A DNA stretch of 64,000 nucleotides from Nitzschia sp. DOCU1 (Eukaryota; Bacillariophyta; Bacillariophyceae; Bacillariales; Bacillariaceae): NCBI GenBank assembly GCA_951394045.1, contig OX595985.1, positions 992,001 to 1,056,000 of the forward strand, given 5' to 3'. A model generated the notes under the pieces. The model searched no databases and had not been told where the DNA came from. It was given only the letters and a program-made list of their open reading frames with translations. Both the position numbers and the translations under genes were made by a program. Shown piece after piece: positions 41,680 to 51,398 of the stretch. Each line of letters starts with the position of its first letter. Position 1 is the stretch's first letter.

Positions 41680-41685
41680 AGTTGC
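41680..41685. repeat. Target-site duplication, left, element 1
   Basis: AGTTGC immediately before the 5' LTR, repeated as AGTTGC at 47971-47976 immediately after the 3' LTR. Confidence 0.85.
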
Positions 41686-41997
41686 TGTTCAAATACGGTA
41701 AATCTGGTGGTCAAGGATCGCTCTTCACGACGTCATCAGCGTGATGACGCAATCGTATAGGGAAGTGCAACGTTCACTCCCGAACAGCCACGTGCTGACT
41801 CCAACGAGGAGAAGGCATGGAGATGGCACTAAGTACGATACAAATCAGAGTACATCAGCTGTCTATCTCGACAGCATACATTTAGTTTACGCACTGTTAG
41901 TGCTCATAAGTTTCAGAATCAACACACTGCAACACAACCACAAGTTATTTGAGCTCTTTTTACGATTAGCCAGTACCGGTCATCGTAGATTTCAACA
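41686..41997 (+). repeat. 5' LTR of element 1
   Basis: 312 bp, begins TGTTCAAATACGG, ends GATTTCAACA. Contains a perfect 8-bp-arm palindrome CGTCATCAGCGTGATGACG (41731-41749) embedding ACGTCA/TGACGC half-sites. Promoter of the element. Confidence 0.95.
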
Positions 41998-42054
41998 CGC
42001 TTCCTCTGCGCATAAGAGACATACAAGTTCTTCAACAGTTAATCATCAGCTACA

Positions 42055-43413
42055 ATGGCCGCCAACCTTCAGGTTCCTCCAGTGGTTCCACCAATGATAC
42101 CACCGATAGTACCGCCTCCGGTCGTGCCACCAGCGGTCCCCCCAGCGGGGCCGCCAGCTCAGCAAAACATCGCTGCGCCAACGTTTGCACTCACGCCAGC
42201 TCTCGCACATGCGAATGTGCTTGACTACACGACATCCGAGGGAATGAAGATTTGGTCATCCGCAACTTCCTCAATGTACTCATCCGACGAAGAAGGCTTC
42301 GACTGCTCTCCCGAACGAATGAAGGATTTCCTCAACAGGAAAGGCGGACGAGCAGCTATCAACGGATGGGACGACTCCTTCCTAGCAATCCCTGAAGATC
42401 CCAACAATCCAATCGGACCAGCATCCAATTTCCTCAATCACTACGGAGAGTACACCCTCGACTACCTGCATCAGTGTGCACAAGTCTACGTCAACGCTCA
42501 GAATCGAGCTGCTCAAGACTCCGTGCAAGCGTACAACTGCATCATGAACAGCTTAAATGCATCGGGTCGCAACAAGATAGCAGCATACAAGGACGAGTAC
42601 ACTGTCAGCAACAAGGGCGTGGGAATTCTCCTACTCAAAGTGGTCATACGGGAATCAAGCATCGACACGAACGCAACAACCGCACACATCAGGACTCAAC
42701 TCTCCTCTCTGGATACCTACCTACCTACCATAGGCAACGACATAGGCAAGCTGAATCTGTACGTAAAAGGACTTGTGGATGCTTTAGCCGCGCGAGGCGA
42801 GATCACAAACGACCTTTTGGTAAATTTGTTCAAAGGCTATCACGCCGCAAGCGACAAACGATTCATTGCCTACATCGAGAAGAAAGAAGAGGAATACGAG
42901 GATGGAACCACGGCGATCACTCCAAGCACTCTCATGGCATTGGCCAAAAACAAGTACGAGGTGCTAGTCGAAAAGAACCAGTGGAACGCACCATCTTCGG
43001 AAGAAGAAAAGATTATGGTGCTCGAGGCCACTCTGAAACGACTCCAAGGTCAACAGAGAACTGCCGGCAAGTCTAGAACGACTGAAAGCAATGACAACAA
43101 AGCCGGCAAGGCCAAAGGCAACAACAAGAAGAAGAAGTCCGACATGCCTGCGTGGGTGTCCGTCAAACCCAAAGCTGGGGAACCCACAAACAAGACAGTC
43201 GATGGCAAGCAATGGTGGTTCTGCGCCAATCATCAAAAGTGGTGCCGCCATTCGACCGACAAGTGCGAGAAGAAAGGATTGGGAAAGGGAAAGGATGGAG
43301 GCAACGCGACAACTTCGAAACCAGCAACGCCGACTACAACGACTAAACAAGAGTCGAAGTTTGCAAAAGCAATGACTGCTCTCGCCGATATCGCCGAAGA
43401 AACTGAGGAGTGA
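42055..43413 (+). CDS. Gag protein, element 1
   Basis: 452 aa, structural protein of the intracellular particle. A Pro/Val-rich start (VPPVVPPMIPPIVPP) is followed by a helical capsid-like region (about 60-330), a Lys/Asn-rich segment and a Cys/His cluster WWFCANHQKWCRHSTDKC (about 392-409), a variant zinc knuckle. It ends in UGA at 43411-43413, after which the same frame continues into pol without another stop. Identical at protein level to the gag of element 2. Confidence 0.9.
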   Translation: MAANLQVPPVVPPMIPPIVPPPVVPPAVPPAGPPAQQNIAAPTFALTPALAHANVLDYTTSEGMKIWSSATSSMYSSDEEGFDCSPERMKDFLNRKGGRAAINGWDDSFLAIPEDPNNPIGPASNFLNHYGEYTLDYLHQCAQVYVNAQNRAAQDSVQAYNCIMNSLNASGRNKIAAYKDEYTVSNKGVGILLLKVVIRESSIDTNATTAHIRTQLSSLDTYLPTIGNDIGKLNLYVKGLVDALAARGEITNDLLVNLFKGYHAASDKRFIAYIEKKEEEYEDGTTAITPSTLMALAKNKYEVLVEKNQWNAPSSEEEKIMVLEATLKRLQGQQRTAGKSRTTESNDNKAGKAKGNNKKKKSDMPAWVSVKPKAGEPTNKTVDGKQWWFCANHQKWCRHSTDKCEKKGLGKGKDGGNATTSKPATPTTTTKQESKFAKAMTALADIAEETEE

Positions 43414-46400
43414 TTCCTCAATCTGCCGACGAGGTTACAAGATACCCTGGCCGTATGGACATACATTGGCCTGGCGTACTTGATAATCTACATATGGGTG
43501 ACGGTCTATGCCGACAGCTGCTACTACTACTATCCTAAGAAGCAACGCTTTCGGGCTAAGTTAACTCGCTATTTAGCATATCTACGAGCCTGGAAAATCG
43601 CGATTTGGACTAGTTTTAGGCTGCGAATGAAGCACAGTCAACAAAACAAGGAAGTGAGGCGACGACGGGACATCGCCAGCAAGTACCGACGCAACGACAT
43701 GCCGCTACAATGTCACGTCTGCGGCAGCATCAACTTTGCAGCGCCGCGAACACTACAAGTCTGGCAAGTCCTATTGGCAATGGAGACGATGACGAACAAA
43801 GGAGAACGGTTAGCAGTGATCGATACAGACTCGACAACCCTTGGGATCGACAATCGCGCGACGGCTTACCTATCGGGGTTCATCGAGGACTTCCCCGGTG
43901 AACTACAGCCAACAAATCGGATCGTGAACGGGTTCATGGGAGCCAAGGCCACGAATGTGTCAACAGGAACAGCAAAAGTAAGGTTAGAAGCCGACGGCGG
44001 CGACGTGCACGACTTCACTCTGCACGATTCCTACTACGTACCTGGATGCGGAATACGCCTCTTCAGCCCACAACATTGGGCCCAACAAATGAAAAGACAA
44101 CATCGCGGCCCAGCCCAATCGACAACCACACACGACCGCGTCATCCTCAGCTCCAAAGACTTCACCAAAACGATCCCACTCGATCCGGTCACCAACGTGG
44201 CGACGTGTCGGACCGCCCCCGGATACTCCAAGTTTGCGGCGTTTTGTGCGGAGGCAGGATTCGACGATGACGGCGACGACGTCCTGGCATTCGATGCACA
44301 GGTTATCTCCGACGATGAAGATGACGATCCTGCGGATTTCTCGAATATAGGCAACGATAATGTTAGCGACGACGTTAACAACAACATACGCGACGACACA
44401 GAAAACTTACTCGGACCAACGCCTGCTCCACCTGCCAATCCTGCGAGGATAGTGGATGAAACAGAGGTTGAGAGAGAGGAAAGGAAGCTCGAGACCGAAT
44501 TACTGACTTACCATCTGCGCTTCGCCCATGTATCCTTTCGGAAACTACAGATCATGGCGCGATACTCCATCATCCCAAGGCGACTGGCCAAATGTCGCGT
44601 TCCCGTATGTGCAGCCTGCATGTTCGGTAAAGCAACAAAGCGTCAGTGGAGGCAGAAGGCACCAATCAACAAGGACGAAGCTTACTTACCAACAAAACCG
44701 GGTGAAGTGGTCTCGGTCGACCAAATGAAGTCCCCAACACCGGGGTTCATCGCGCAGATGACAGGTATCTTGACGACGAAGCGATACGTGTATGCAACTG
44801 TCTACGTGGACAGCTACTCATCGTTCGGCTACGTCTACCTGCAGAAGACCGCTAGTGCTGACGAGACGATCGAGGGCAAGCATGCATTCGAACGTCTGTG
44901 CCAGCAAAACGGTTTCAGAGTCCAACATTATCATGCCGACAATGGAATTTTCAAGGCCAACAAATGGGTGCTTGACTGCCACAAATGCGAGCAAGGTCTC
45001 TCATTCGCGGGAGTCAACGCGCATCACCAGAACGGACAGGCGGAAGCTCGAATCAGACGACTACAAGAGCTGACGCGCACACAACTGACCTACGCAAAAC
45101 GACAATGGCCACAGGAGATCTCGGCGAACCTCTGGCCATACGCCCTCCGAATTGCGAACGATGCAAACAACGCGACACCCAATCTGGCCGACAAACCTGA
45201 CTACCGCTCCCCAGCGGAGCTCTTCTACAGTACGAAGGTCTCCACCAACGCCAAGCGCTGGCAACACTTCGGTTGTCCAGTGTACGTGTTGGACAGGAAC
45301 TTGCAACAGAACAAACCGCTCCACAAGTGGGTCAGTAGAGCGAGGGTTGGGGTGTACCTGGGACGATCACCACACCACTCTCGTTCTATTGCGCTGGTGC
45401 TGGACATCAAGACGGGACTTGTGTCTCCACAGTTCCACATCAAGATGGACACAATGTTTGACACCATAGCACAACTCTACCAGTCGGTGGAGAGTGCTAG
45501 CACACAACAATCGCTATGGCAAATCAAGGCGGGGTTTGTTCAGCAGTCACAAGCGAATGTGACAGCACCCAAGCAGGGCAATGCGACAACCACAGCTTCG
45601 AAAAGAAAACAGGTCACTACACAAAACTCTCAGACAAGAGAGGGCACCCAAGTTCCAGAGGGAGCCTACGTGGCACCACCTGAACCACGCACAGTCGACA
45701 TGACCCCGAAGACAGACAGGGACAGCGGTTCTCCCACCGTTACAGAAGGGAACACACCCGGGAATGGCAAACAACAGCCATCTACACAACAACACCAGTC
45801 TCCACGAATGCAATCAGAATCTGGTACGGCCACCAGGCGATCGCAGAGACGCGTGCAACCTGCGCAACGACTGATAGAAGCAATGACAGCGGAACTCACT
45901 ACGCAAAGTGATGTTCCTGGCGAAGTGTTCTCCTTCCAGGCGATGTTCCCAAGCGACGGCAGGTCCATCAACGAGGACCTGAACCCACTCTATGCCTACA
46001 AAGCCAATGCAGACCCCGACACTCTGTATCTTCACGAGGCTCAGAGGGAGAGCGACTGGGAACAGTTCGGCGAAGCAATGGAACTGGAGATCAAGCAACA
46101 GGTCGACATGGGAGTCTACACCATCATGTTACTCACCGACATACCAACGGGGACTACCGTGCTACCTGCAGTGTGGCAACTGCGCCGCAAGCGCGACATA
46201 AGGACGGGCGCAATCAAGAAATACAAGGCACGATGCAATATCGACGGTTCTCGAATGCGACACGGCGAGCACTACGATCAGACGTATGCTCCGGTTGCCG
46301 GATGGCCCTCGATAAGGCTACTGCTGGCGCTGGTTCTACTCTTCAATTGGCGAACGGTCCAACTCGACTACGTGCTCGCGTACCCACACGCGCCAGCAGA

Positions 46401-47628
46401 CAGGGACCTCTACATGAAGCTACCAAAGGGATTCACCCTCGACGGCGTTGACGACCCAAGCAAGTATTGTCTACGAGTCAACCGCAACCTCTATGGGGGA
46501 AAAAGCGCCTCTCGTATATGGTATCAATATCTGAGGAAACGGCTCATCGACAAGTGCCATTTCGTGGTGTCCAAGCACGACGAGTGTGTATTCTACAAGG
46601 GCAACATGATCTACGTCCTCTACACCGACGACTCAATCTTAGCCGGTCCTGACCAGGCAGAGATCGAGCGAACGATACAGGAAATGAGAGACGCAAACCT
46701 CAACATTACCATTGAGGGAGATCTCACGGACTTTCTCGGAGTCAACATCGATCGGAAAGAAGACGGAACGATACACCTGACGCAACCCAAGCTAATCGAA
46801 CAGGTGATATCGGACCTACGCATGCAGTATGACAATGTACGAACCAAGGACATCCCCATGGCGTCCAGCAGGCTACTGTCACGTCACCTGAGCTCCACAC
46901 CACACGACGACTCGTTCCACTACAGGAGTGTCATCGGCAAGCTCAACTACGTCGAGCGCGGATCAAGGCCAGACATCGCATACGCAGTGCACCAGTGTGC
47001 ACGGTTCTCCATCGACCCAAAGAAAGAACACGGCGATGCAATACGCTGGATCACACGTTACCTGCTCGGCACACGAGACAAAGGAATAATCTTCAAGGCA
47101 GATCCTTCGAAGGGATTGGAGGTATTCGTCGACGCCGACTTCGCGGGGAACTGGGACAAGGAACTGGCAGGATTCGACAAGGACACTGCTCGCTCCAGAC
47201 ACGGCTACATCATCTGCTACGCAGGAGTGCCAGTCACATGGAAATCACAGCTACAGCAAGAGATCGCTCTGTCTAGCTGCGAATCGGAGATCACAGGACT
47301 CTCGTACGCTTTGCGAGAGGCTATACCGATCATTGAGCTTCTGAGGGAGATGCAAGGACTCGGATTCAATGTGCACTTCGACAAGGCACACATCACTTGC
47401 AACGTCTACGAAGACAACATGGGCGCCATTGAGATCGCCCGTACTCCCAAAGCAAGACCAAGAACAAAGCATATCAACAATCGTCTATTTCACTTCTACG
47501 ACTATGTGGAGAGAGGCGACATCGAGATACATCATATCCGATCCGAAGATCAACCTGCCGATATCCTGACCAAAGCATTAAGCGAGGATCTCTTCGTCAA
47601 ACACAGACAGGTCATCATGGGATGGTAA
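43414..47628 (+). CDS. Pol polyprotein, element 1 (PR-IN-RT-RH)
   Basis: 1404 sense codons in the gag frame directly after the UGA; the first ATG is only at 43627. In order: a hydrophobic leader; a protease-like region with GIDNRATAYLSG, where Copia proteases have D-(S/T)-G; the HHCC zinc domain (HLRFAHVSFRKL...CAACMFG); integrase DD35E (SVDQMKSP, YHADNGIF, NGQAEARI); reverse transcriptase with LDYVLAYPHAPADRDLYMKLP and the catalytic YTDD in YVLYTDDSILAG; RNase H with VFVDADFAG, SSCESEITGLSYALREA and YEDNMGAIEIA; and the KHINNRLFHF...PADILTKAL tail. All catalytic acids of IN, RT and RH are present. Two residues differ from element 2 (T/S after VDM; N/S before VYEDN). Confidence 0.92.
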   Translation, partial: FLNLPTRLQDTLAVWTYIGLAYLIIYIWVTVYADSCYYYYPKKQRFRAKLTRYLAYLRAWKIAIWTSFRLRMKHSQQNKEVRRRRDIASKYRRNDMPLQCHVCGSINFAAPRTLQVWQVLLAMETMTNKGERLAVIDTDSTTLGIDNRATAYLSGFIEDFPGELQPTNRIVNGFMGAKATNVSTGTAKVRLEADGGDVHDFTLHDSYYVPGCGIRLFSPQHWAQQMKRQHRGPAQSTTTHDRVILSSKDFTKTIPLDPVTNVATCRTAPGYSKFAAFCAEAGFDDDGDDVLAFDAQVISDDEDDDPADFSNIGNDNVSDDVNNNIRDDTENLLGPTPAPPANPARIVDETEVEREERKLETELLTYHLRFAHVSFRKLQIMARYSIIPRRLAKCRVPVCAACMFGKATKRQWRQKAPINKDEAYLPTKPGEVVSVDQMKSPTPGFIAQMTGILTTKRYVYATVYVDSYSSFGYVYLQKTASADETIEGKHAFERLCQQNGFRVQHYHADNGIFKANKWVLDCHKCEQGLSFAGVNAHHQNGQAEARIRRLQELTRTQLTYAKRQWPQEISANLWPYALRIANDANNATPNLADKPDYRSPAELFYSTKVSTNAKRWQHFGCPVYVLDRNLQQNKPLHKWVSRARVGVYLGRSPHHSRSIALVLDIKTGLVSPQFHIKMDTMFDTIAQLYQSVESASTQQSLWQIKAGFVQQSQANVTAPKQGNATTTASKRKQVTTQNSQTREGTQVPEGAYVAPPEPRTVDMTPKTDRDSGSPTVTEGNTPGNGKQQPSTQQHQSPRMQSESGTATRRSQRRVQPAQRLIEAMTAELTTQSDVPGEVFSFQAMFPSDGRSINEDLNPLYAYKANADPDTLYLHEAQRESDWEQFGEAMELEIKQQVDMGVYTIMLLTDIPTGTTVLPAVWQLRRKRDIRTGAIKKYKARCNIDGSRMRHGEHYDQTYAPVAGWPSIRLLLALVLLFNWRTVQLDYVLAYPHAPADRDLYMKLPKGFTLDGVDDPSKYCLRVNRNLYGGKSASRIWYQYLRKRLIDKCHFVVSKHDECVFYKGNMIYVLYTDDSILAGPDQAEIERTIQEMRDANLNITIEGDLTDFLGVNIDRKEDGTIHLTQPKLIEQVISDLRMQYDNVRTKDIPMASSRLLSRHLSSTPHDDSFHYRSVIGKLNYVERGSRPDIAYAVHQCARFSIDPKKEHGDAIRWITRYLLGTRDKGIIFKADPSKGLEVFVDADFAGNWDKELAGFDKDTARSRHGYIICYAGVPVTWKSQLQQEIALSSCESEITGLSYALREAIPIIELLREMQGLGFNVHFDKAHITCNVYEDNMGAIEIARTPKARPRTKHINNRLFHFYDYVERGDIEIHHIRSEDQPADILTKALSEDLFVKHRQVIMGW

Positions 47629-47658
47629 CACTCGCTCGAGTCAATCCTTGAGAGGGAG

Positions 47659-47970
47659 TGTTCAAATACGGTAAATCTGGTGGTCAAGGATCGCTCTTCA
47701 CGACGTCATCAGCGTGATGACGCAATCGTATAGGGAAGTGCAACGTTCACTCCCGAACAGCCACGTGCTGACTCCAACGAGGAGAAGGCATGGAGATGGC
47801 ACTAAGTACGATACAAATCAGAGTACATCAGCTGTCTATCTCGACAGCATACATTTAGTTTACGCACTGTTAGTGCTCATAAGTTTCAGAATCAACACAC
47901 TGCAACACAACCACAAGTTATTTGAGCTCTTTTTACGATTAGCCAGTACCGGTCATCGTAGATTTCAACA
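47659..47970 (+). repeat. 3' LTR of element 1
   Basis: 312 bp, no difference from the 5' LTR seen by eye; followed by the AGTTGC duplication at 47971-47976. Confidence 0.95.
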
Positions 47971-48662
47971 AGTTGCTCTTTGAATGTGTTTGAAGTCTGC
48001 GAAGGGTTGTAAGCAACGTTCGACGCCCGGACCGGCGTCGCGCTGTTCGTATTGCAGCCCCTCCATGGTAGCGCAGTACTCAAGTACCAAGCGCGCAGGC
48101 CGAACAAAATAAGAGCGAACTCCTCCCACCAGAATTATCGAGAATGCGTAGTTTAGTTTGTTGGGCCAATAACTACATTATTGCCTACAGTAAGGCCGGT
48201 ACATGCCGGTTGTGGGAGGACCAGACGATATATTACCATATTTTGCCACTTCTCTACTACTAGCAGTAGCTTCTATCAGGAGAACAACTTGTACGCTGAC
48301 TCGTAGTAGGGGTTGGAATTGCTATCGTTGCTACGGTACTGTTTAAACTGTATCATGACAAAACATCGTCCGGTGTGTAGCCTATTAGGTCAGTATTAGT
48401 AGGCAAACGCAGCGAAGCGCGGCGTCCTAAATTAATCCTACCTTGACCGCTCAAGGTTAGCCGGTACAAGCGTCGGGCGGGGTTGTCTTTCATCTCTTTG
48501 CACGTTTTGCGTGTAATAGTCCAAGGGCCCATGACTTCTTGCACTAAAAAGACTTCCGTAGGACCGCCACCATAGAAACAAGTACACGGAACCGCTGAAC
48601 GCTTCCCCATGCCAAAAACGAGTGCCAGTTTGCATCCCGTAGCCCCCCAAGAGCAATGAAGT
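47971..48662. other. Region between element 1 and BDP1 3' end
   Basis: 692 bases. No gene supported; open frames on the minus strand (48353-48730) are not protein-like. Confidence 0.45.
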
Positions 48663-50607
48663 CTATTTCTTCTTCCGGGACCGAGATCGAAACTTGGGCT
48701 TTTTCGATTTGCCTGCTTTGGTAGGAACAAGTGAAATGGCTGGCGCAGCTACCTTGTTGGTAGCCTTGGCGGGCAACGGTGCCTTGGTTATGACATCTGC
48801 AGCGTCCTCTTTGTCCACTTGGATCTCCATAGAGGCTCCTTCCAGCATACCAGGATCCACAATTTCTTCCTGCTCGTGGAAAAAATCGTCCATGCTTGGC
48901 TCTGGAAATTGAATATCGTCTTCTTTGTTGGCATCCTTGGTCTCGTCGTCGTGGGTTCCAGGCCAAATCGATGACGAGTCCGCCCTAGTTCTCCCCGCAG
49001 TAGCCTTGGTAGCCTTGGCAGGCTTGGCGGTTTTCTCTCGTTCCTCCTCGTCAGCCTCATCGACCACTTCCTTCCAGTTGGTCTCTTCGCCTCGACTGCT
49101 CGAAGCCGCAATGGCAGCCGCCGTGGCCACCGCAGCAGCCGTAACAGGAGCCGTCTTGTCGTCCTGTGTCGCTGCGGCGGCGTTTGTAGTTTCAGCTGCT
49201 GGTATCGCTTGCTCCTCGACATTAGTTGGAATATAGGGTGGGGGCTCCTCGTTGGCAGCGGCCTCAATGGCTTTCGGGTCGACCTCAACGTTGAATATTG
49301 CCATGTCTTACGGTTACGAACGAAACAATACAGAGCAGTTAGCTTGTACCAATAATTTTCACTGAGTTTTCTTTTTGTATACCAAACTTACCCACTTTGG
49401 TCTTGTTCTTGGGGCGCAACGCGAGTTCCACCAAATTGGGATTCCGAATCAACTCGGCTCGATACTTGCTTTTAAGTTGTTTACGATTCCTGTTTTGGAA
49501 GTAGGCTTCCATGGAACAAAAGTCTGTTCCAAGCTGACGGAGTGCTTCAAAGAATCGTTTCGTCTCCCCCACAGTCCAGTGCTGTGGCCCCTTGCGATTG
49601 ACAAAACTGTTGTAGGATGCCCCAACAATAGCCAACTGTGCATCCTCTTCCACCACATCTTGAAACTCTTCTTCCACTTCCTGGACGGTTCGGCGTTGTC
49701 CTGGTACCACTAAACTAGACTCCTGCAGTACAATTTCCCCGTCGACAATTTGGACGACGGGTGCCCCCAAAGCGTCAGAAGCATTTCGCTTCGACCCTAT
49801 GCTTTGATGATTGGAAATGCTGCTGGTAGAAGTGTTGGGATTTTGGTTCTGCTTGTTTCGAGTACTAGAATTGGAAGCCTTGCCGCTCTGTGTTGCTTTG
49901 GACACTTGTCCCTTTCGTCGACGAGGCTTCTTTGCACCCTTGAAGGAGCTACAAAAGGCAGTTAATCGAGATACCGCGGAATCTTCGCTTGCCAAGCGTT
50001 CCAGTGTTTCCTTATCTTGCGTCGAAGCCTCGGGAAGAGCGAGTGCAGAAAAGTTGGCAACAACCAACGCCGTAGATGGCCGAGTGGATGATCGAGTGAC
50101 CCGAGTTGTCGTGGGTTCTACAACGTCAGTTATTTTGGGAACATCCAACGTTATGGATGATGATTCAGAAGGCGCCGAGATGTTTCGCCGTTTGTTGCCA
50201 GGTGTCGCCTCCAGATCGCTACTCCCTGACTTTGTCCCACTTCTAAATCCCACTGAAATGCTAGTGGATTGTTTGCGCTTTCGAGCGATGGACGATTTCG
50301 GTGCAGTCGTTTTAGAAGTGGAACCGGTAGACTTTGCAGGTTGCTTCGGTGCAGATAATTCGTTCGAAACCTTCTCGGCCGCATTGGAATCTTGCACGTC
50401 GAAACGACCCTGAAGGTCATCTTGACTTTCATCTTGCGGTGTTTTCAGAGTGGAAGATTCTTTTGCTAGAGCCCCAGTAGACTTTGATGAAGACTTGCTG
50501 TTATTGATTGACTTGGATGATTTGCCCACCGGTCGAAACCCCGGCCTTTTCTTCTTGGCTTTGTTCGCTCGAGGCACCAGCGGCGCCACTGCCAAGGGGC
50601 TCGACAT
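48663..50607 (-). CDS. BDP1: TFIIIB subunit B'' (BDP1)
   Basis: RNA polymerase III initiation factor subunit that joins TBP and BRF1 at tRNA and 5S promoters. Exons 49392-50607 and 48663-49306, intron 85 nt (GTAAGT...CGTAAG), phase 1, giving 619 aa (KNKTKV-DMAIFNVEVD). The Myb/SANT domain at about 343-394 (HWTVGETKRFFEALRQLGTDF, then NRNRKQLKSKY) and LVELALR after it are the diagnostic part of B''. The first 300 residues are Ser/Lys-rich and the C-terminal ~210 are Ala/Glu/Thr-rich ending in a basic KKPKFRSRSRKKK tail. The two exons could be read as separate genes; the conserved frame across a good intron argues against that. The gene is bracketed by two convergent Copia elements. Confidence 0.82.
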
Positions 50608-51056
50608 GATCAGAAGGAAGATTTGCTTCCTAGCAGTTCTCAGCGCTACGCCCTAGTGCGGGTGATATTCCACGCCCCTCAGAAGCAGATTAACTTCTCG
50701 GTACCTGAAAAACGTGAGATGTGCCATGGTCAAAGAAAACGAAAGAAGGGAGATGAGGCGTTGCGCCGCATTGCGGAAGGGACTTTTTAAGCTCTCATCA
50801 ATCGATCGAATGAATCGAATCGATCGATTCGATTCGATCAACAACGCACGCGCACAATTGATCCAGGCCATATTATTTTCGTTTTAGGTCGACTAAGTCG
50901 ATCAAGCGTTCTTCCGTCCGTCCTTCCGTCCTTCGACTATTACCTCCTGCGCAATCTGATTGGACAATTAGAATCTTACATAGATCCCAAAAGGGCTCAA
51001 TCGAGGCGAAGTGCAACTTAGCGTTCCATCATCAAGAATATCACGATTGAAGCGCT
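50608..51056. other. BDP1 upstream region with a 24-bp perfect palindrome
   Basis: 449 bases between the BDP1 ATG and element 2. 50812-50835 is a perfect palindrome built of GAATC and CGATCG units, within a wider ATCGA-rich stretch (50800-50840); a TCCGTCCTTCCGTCC run lies at about 50914-50934. The last 6 bases (AGCGCT) are the left target duplication of element 2. Confidence 0.6.
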
Positions 51057-51368
51057 TGTTGAAATCTACGATGACCGGTACTGGCTAATCGTAAAAAGAG
51101 CTCAAATAACTTGTGGTTGTGTTGCAGTGTGTTGATTCTGAAACTTATGAGCACTAACAGTGCGTAAACTAAATGTATGCTGTCGAGATAGACAGCTGAT
51201 GTACTCTGATTTGTATCGTACTTAGTGCCATCTCCATGCCTTCTCCTCGTTGGAGTCAGCACGTGGCTGTTCGGGAGTGAACGTTGCACTTCCCTATACG
51301 ATTGCGTCATCACGCTGATGACGTCGTGAAGAGCGATCCTTGACCACCAGATTTACCGTATTTGAACA
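51057..51368 (-). repeat. 3' LTR of element 2
   Basis: 312 bp; the polypurine tract is at 51369-51377 on the plus strand as CTCCCTCTC. Confidence 0.95.
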
Positions 51369-51398
51369 CTCCCTCTCAAGGATTGACTCGAGCGAGTG

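Larger units (their letters stand above)
41686..47970 (+). mobile_element. Copia-type LTR retrotransposon, element 1 (CoDi-like), complete
   Basis: 6,285 bp with 312-bp LTRs that look identical, 5'-TG...CA-3' ends, a polypurine tract GAGAGGGAG (47650-47658) just before the 3' LTR, and a 6-bp target duplication. The internal part encodes gag then pol in the order protease, integrase, reverse transcriptase, RNase H, which defines the Copia group. No frame-breaking change is visible apart from the single UGA between gag and pol. Near-identity to element 2 and identical LTRs indicate a recent insertion. Confidence 0.95.

Noticed and set aside
42474..43076. 200-aa frame overlapping gag in another frame (and its mirror in element 2)
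   Set aside because: Arg/Gln/Ser-rich out-of-frame reading of gag; gag itself has the expected motifs.
48663..49304. Separate gene for the Ala/Glu-rich 213-aa frame downstream of BDP1
   Set aside because: A good 85-nt GT-AG intron joins it in frame to the BDP1 exon, and its basic tail suits a transcription factor; kept as BDP1 exon 2, with the alternative noted.
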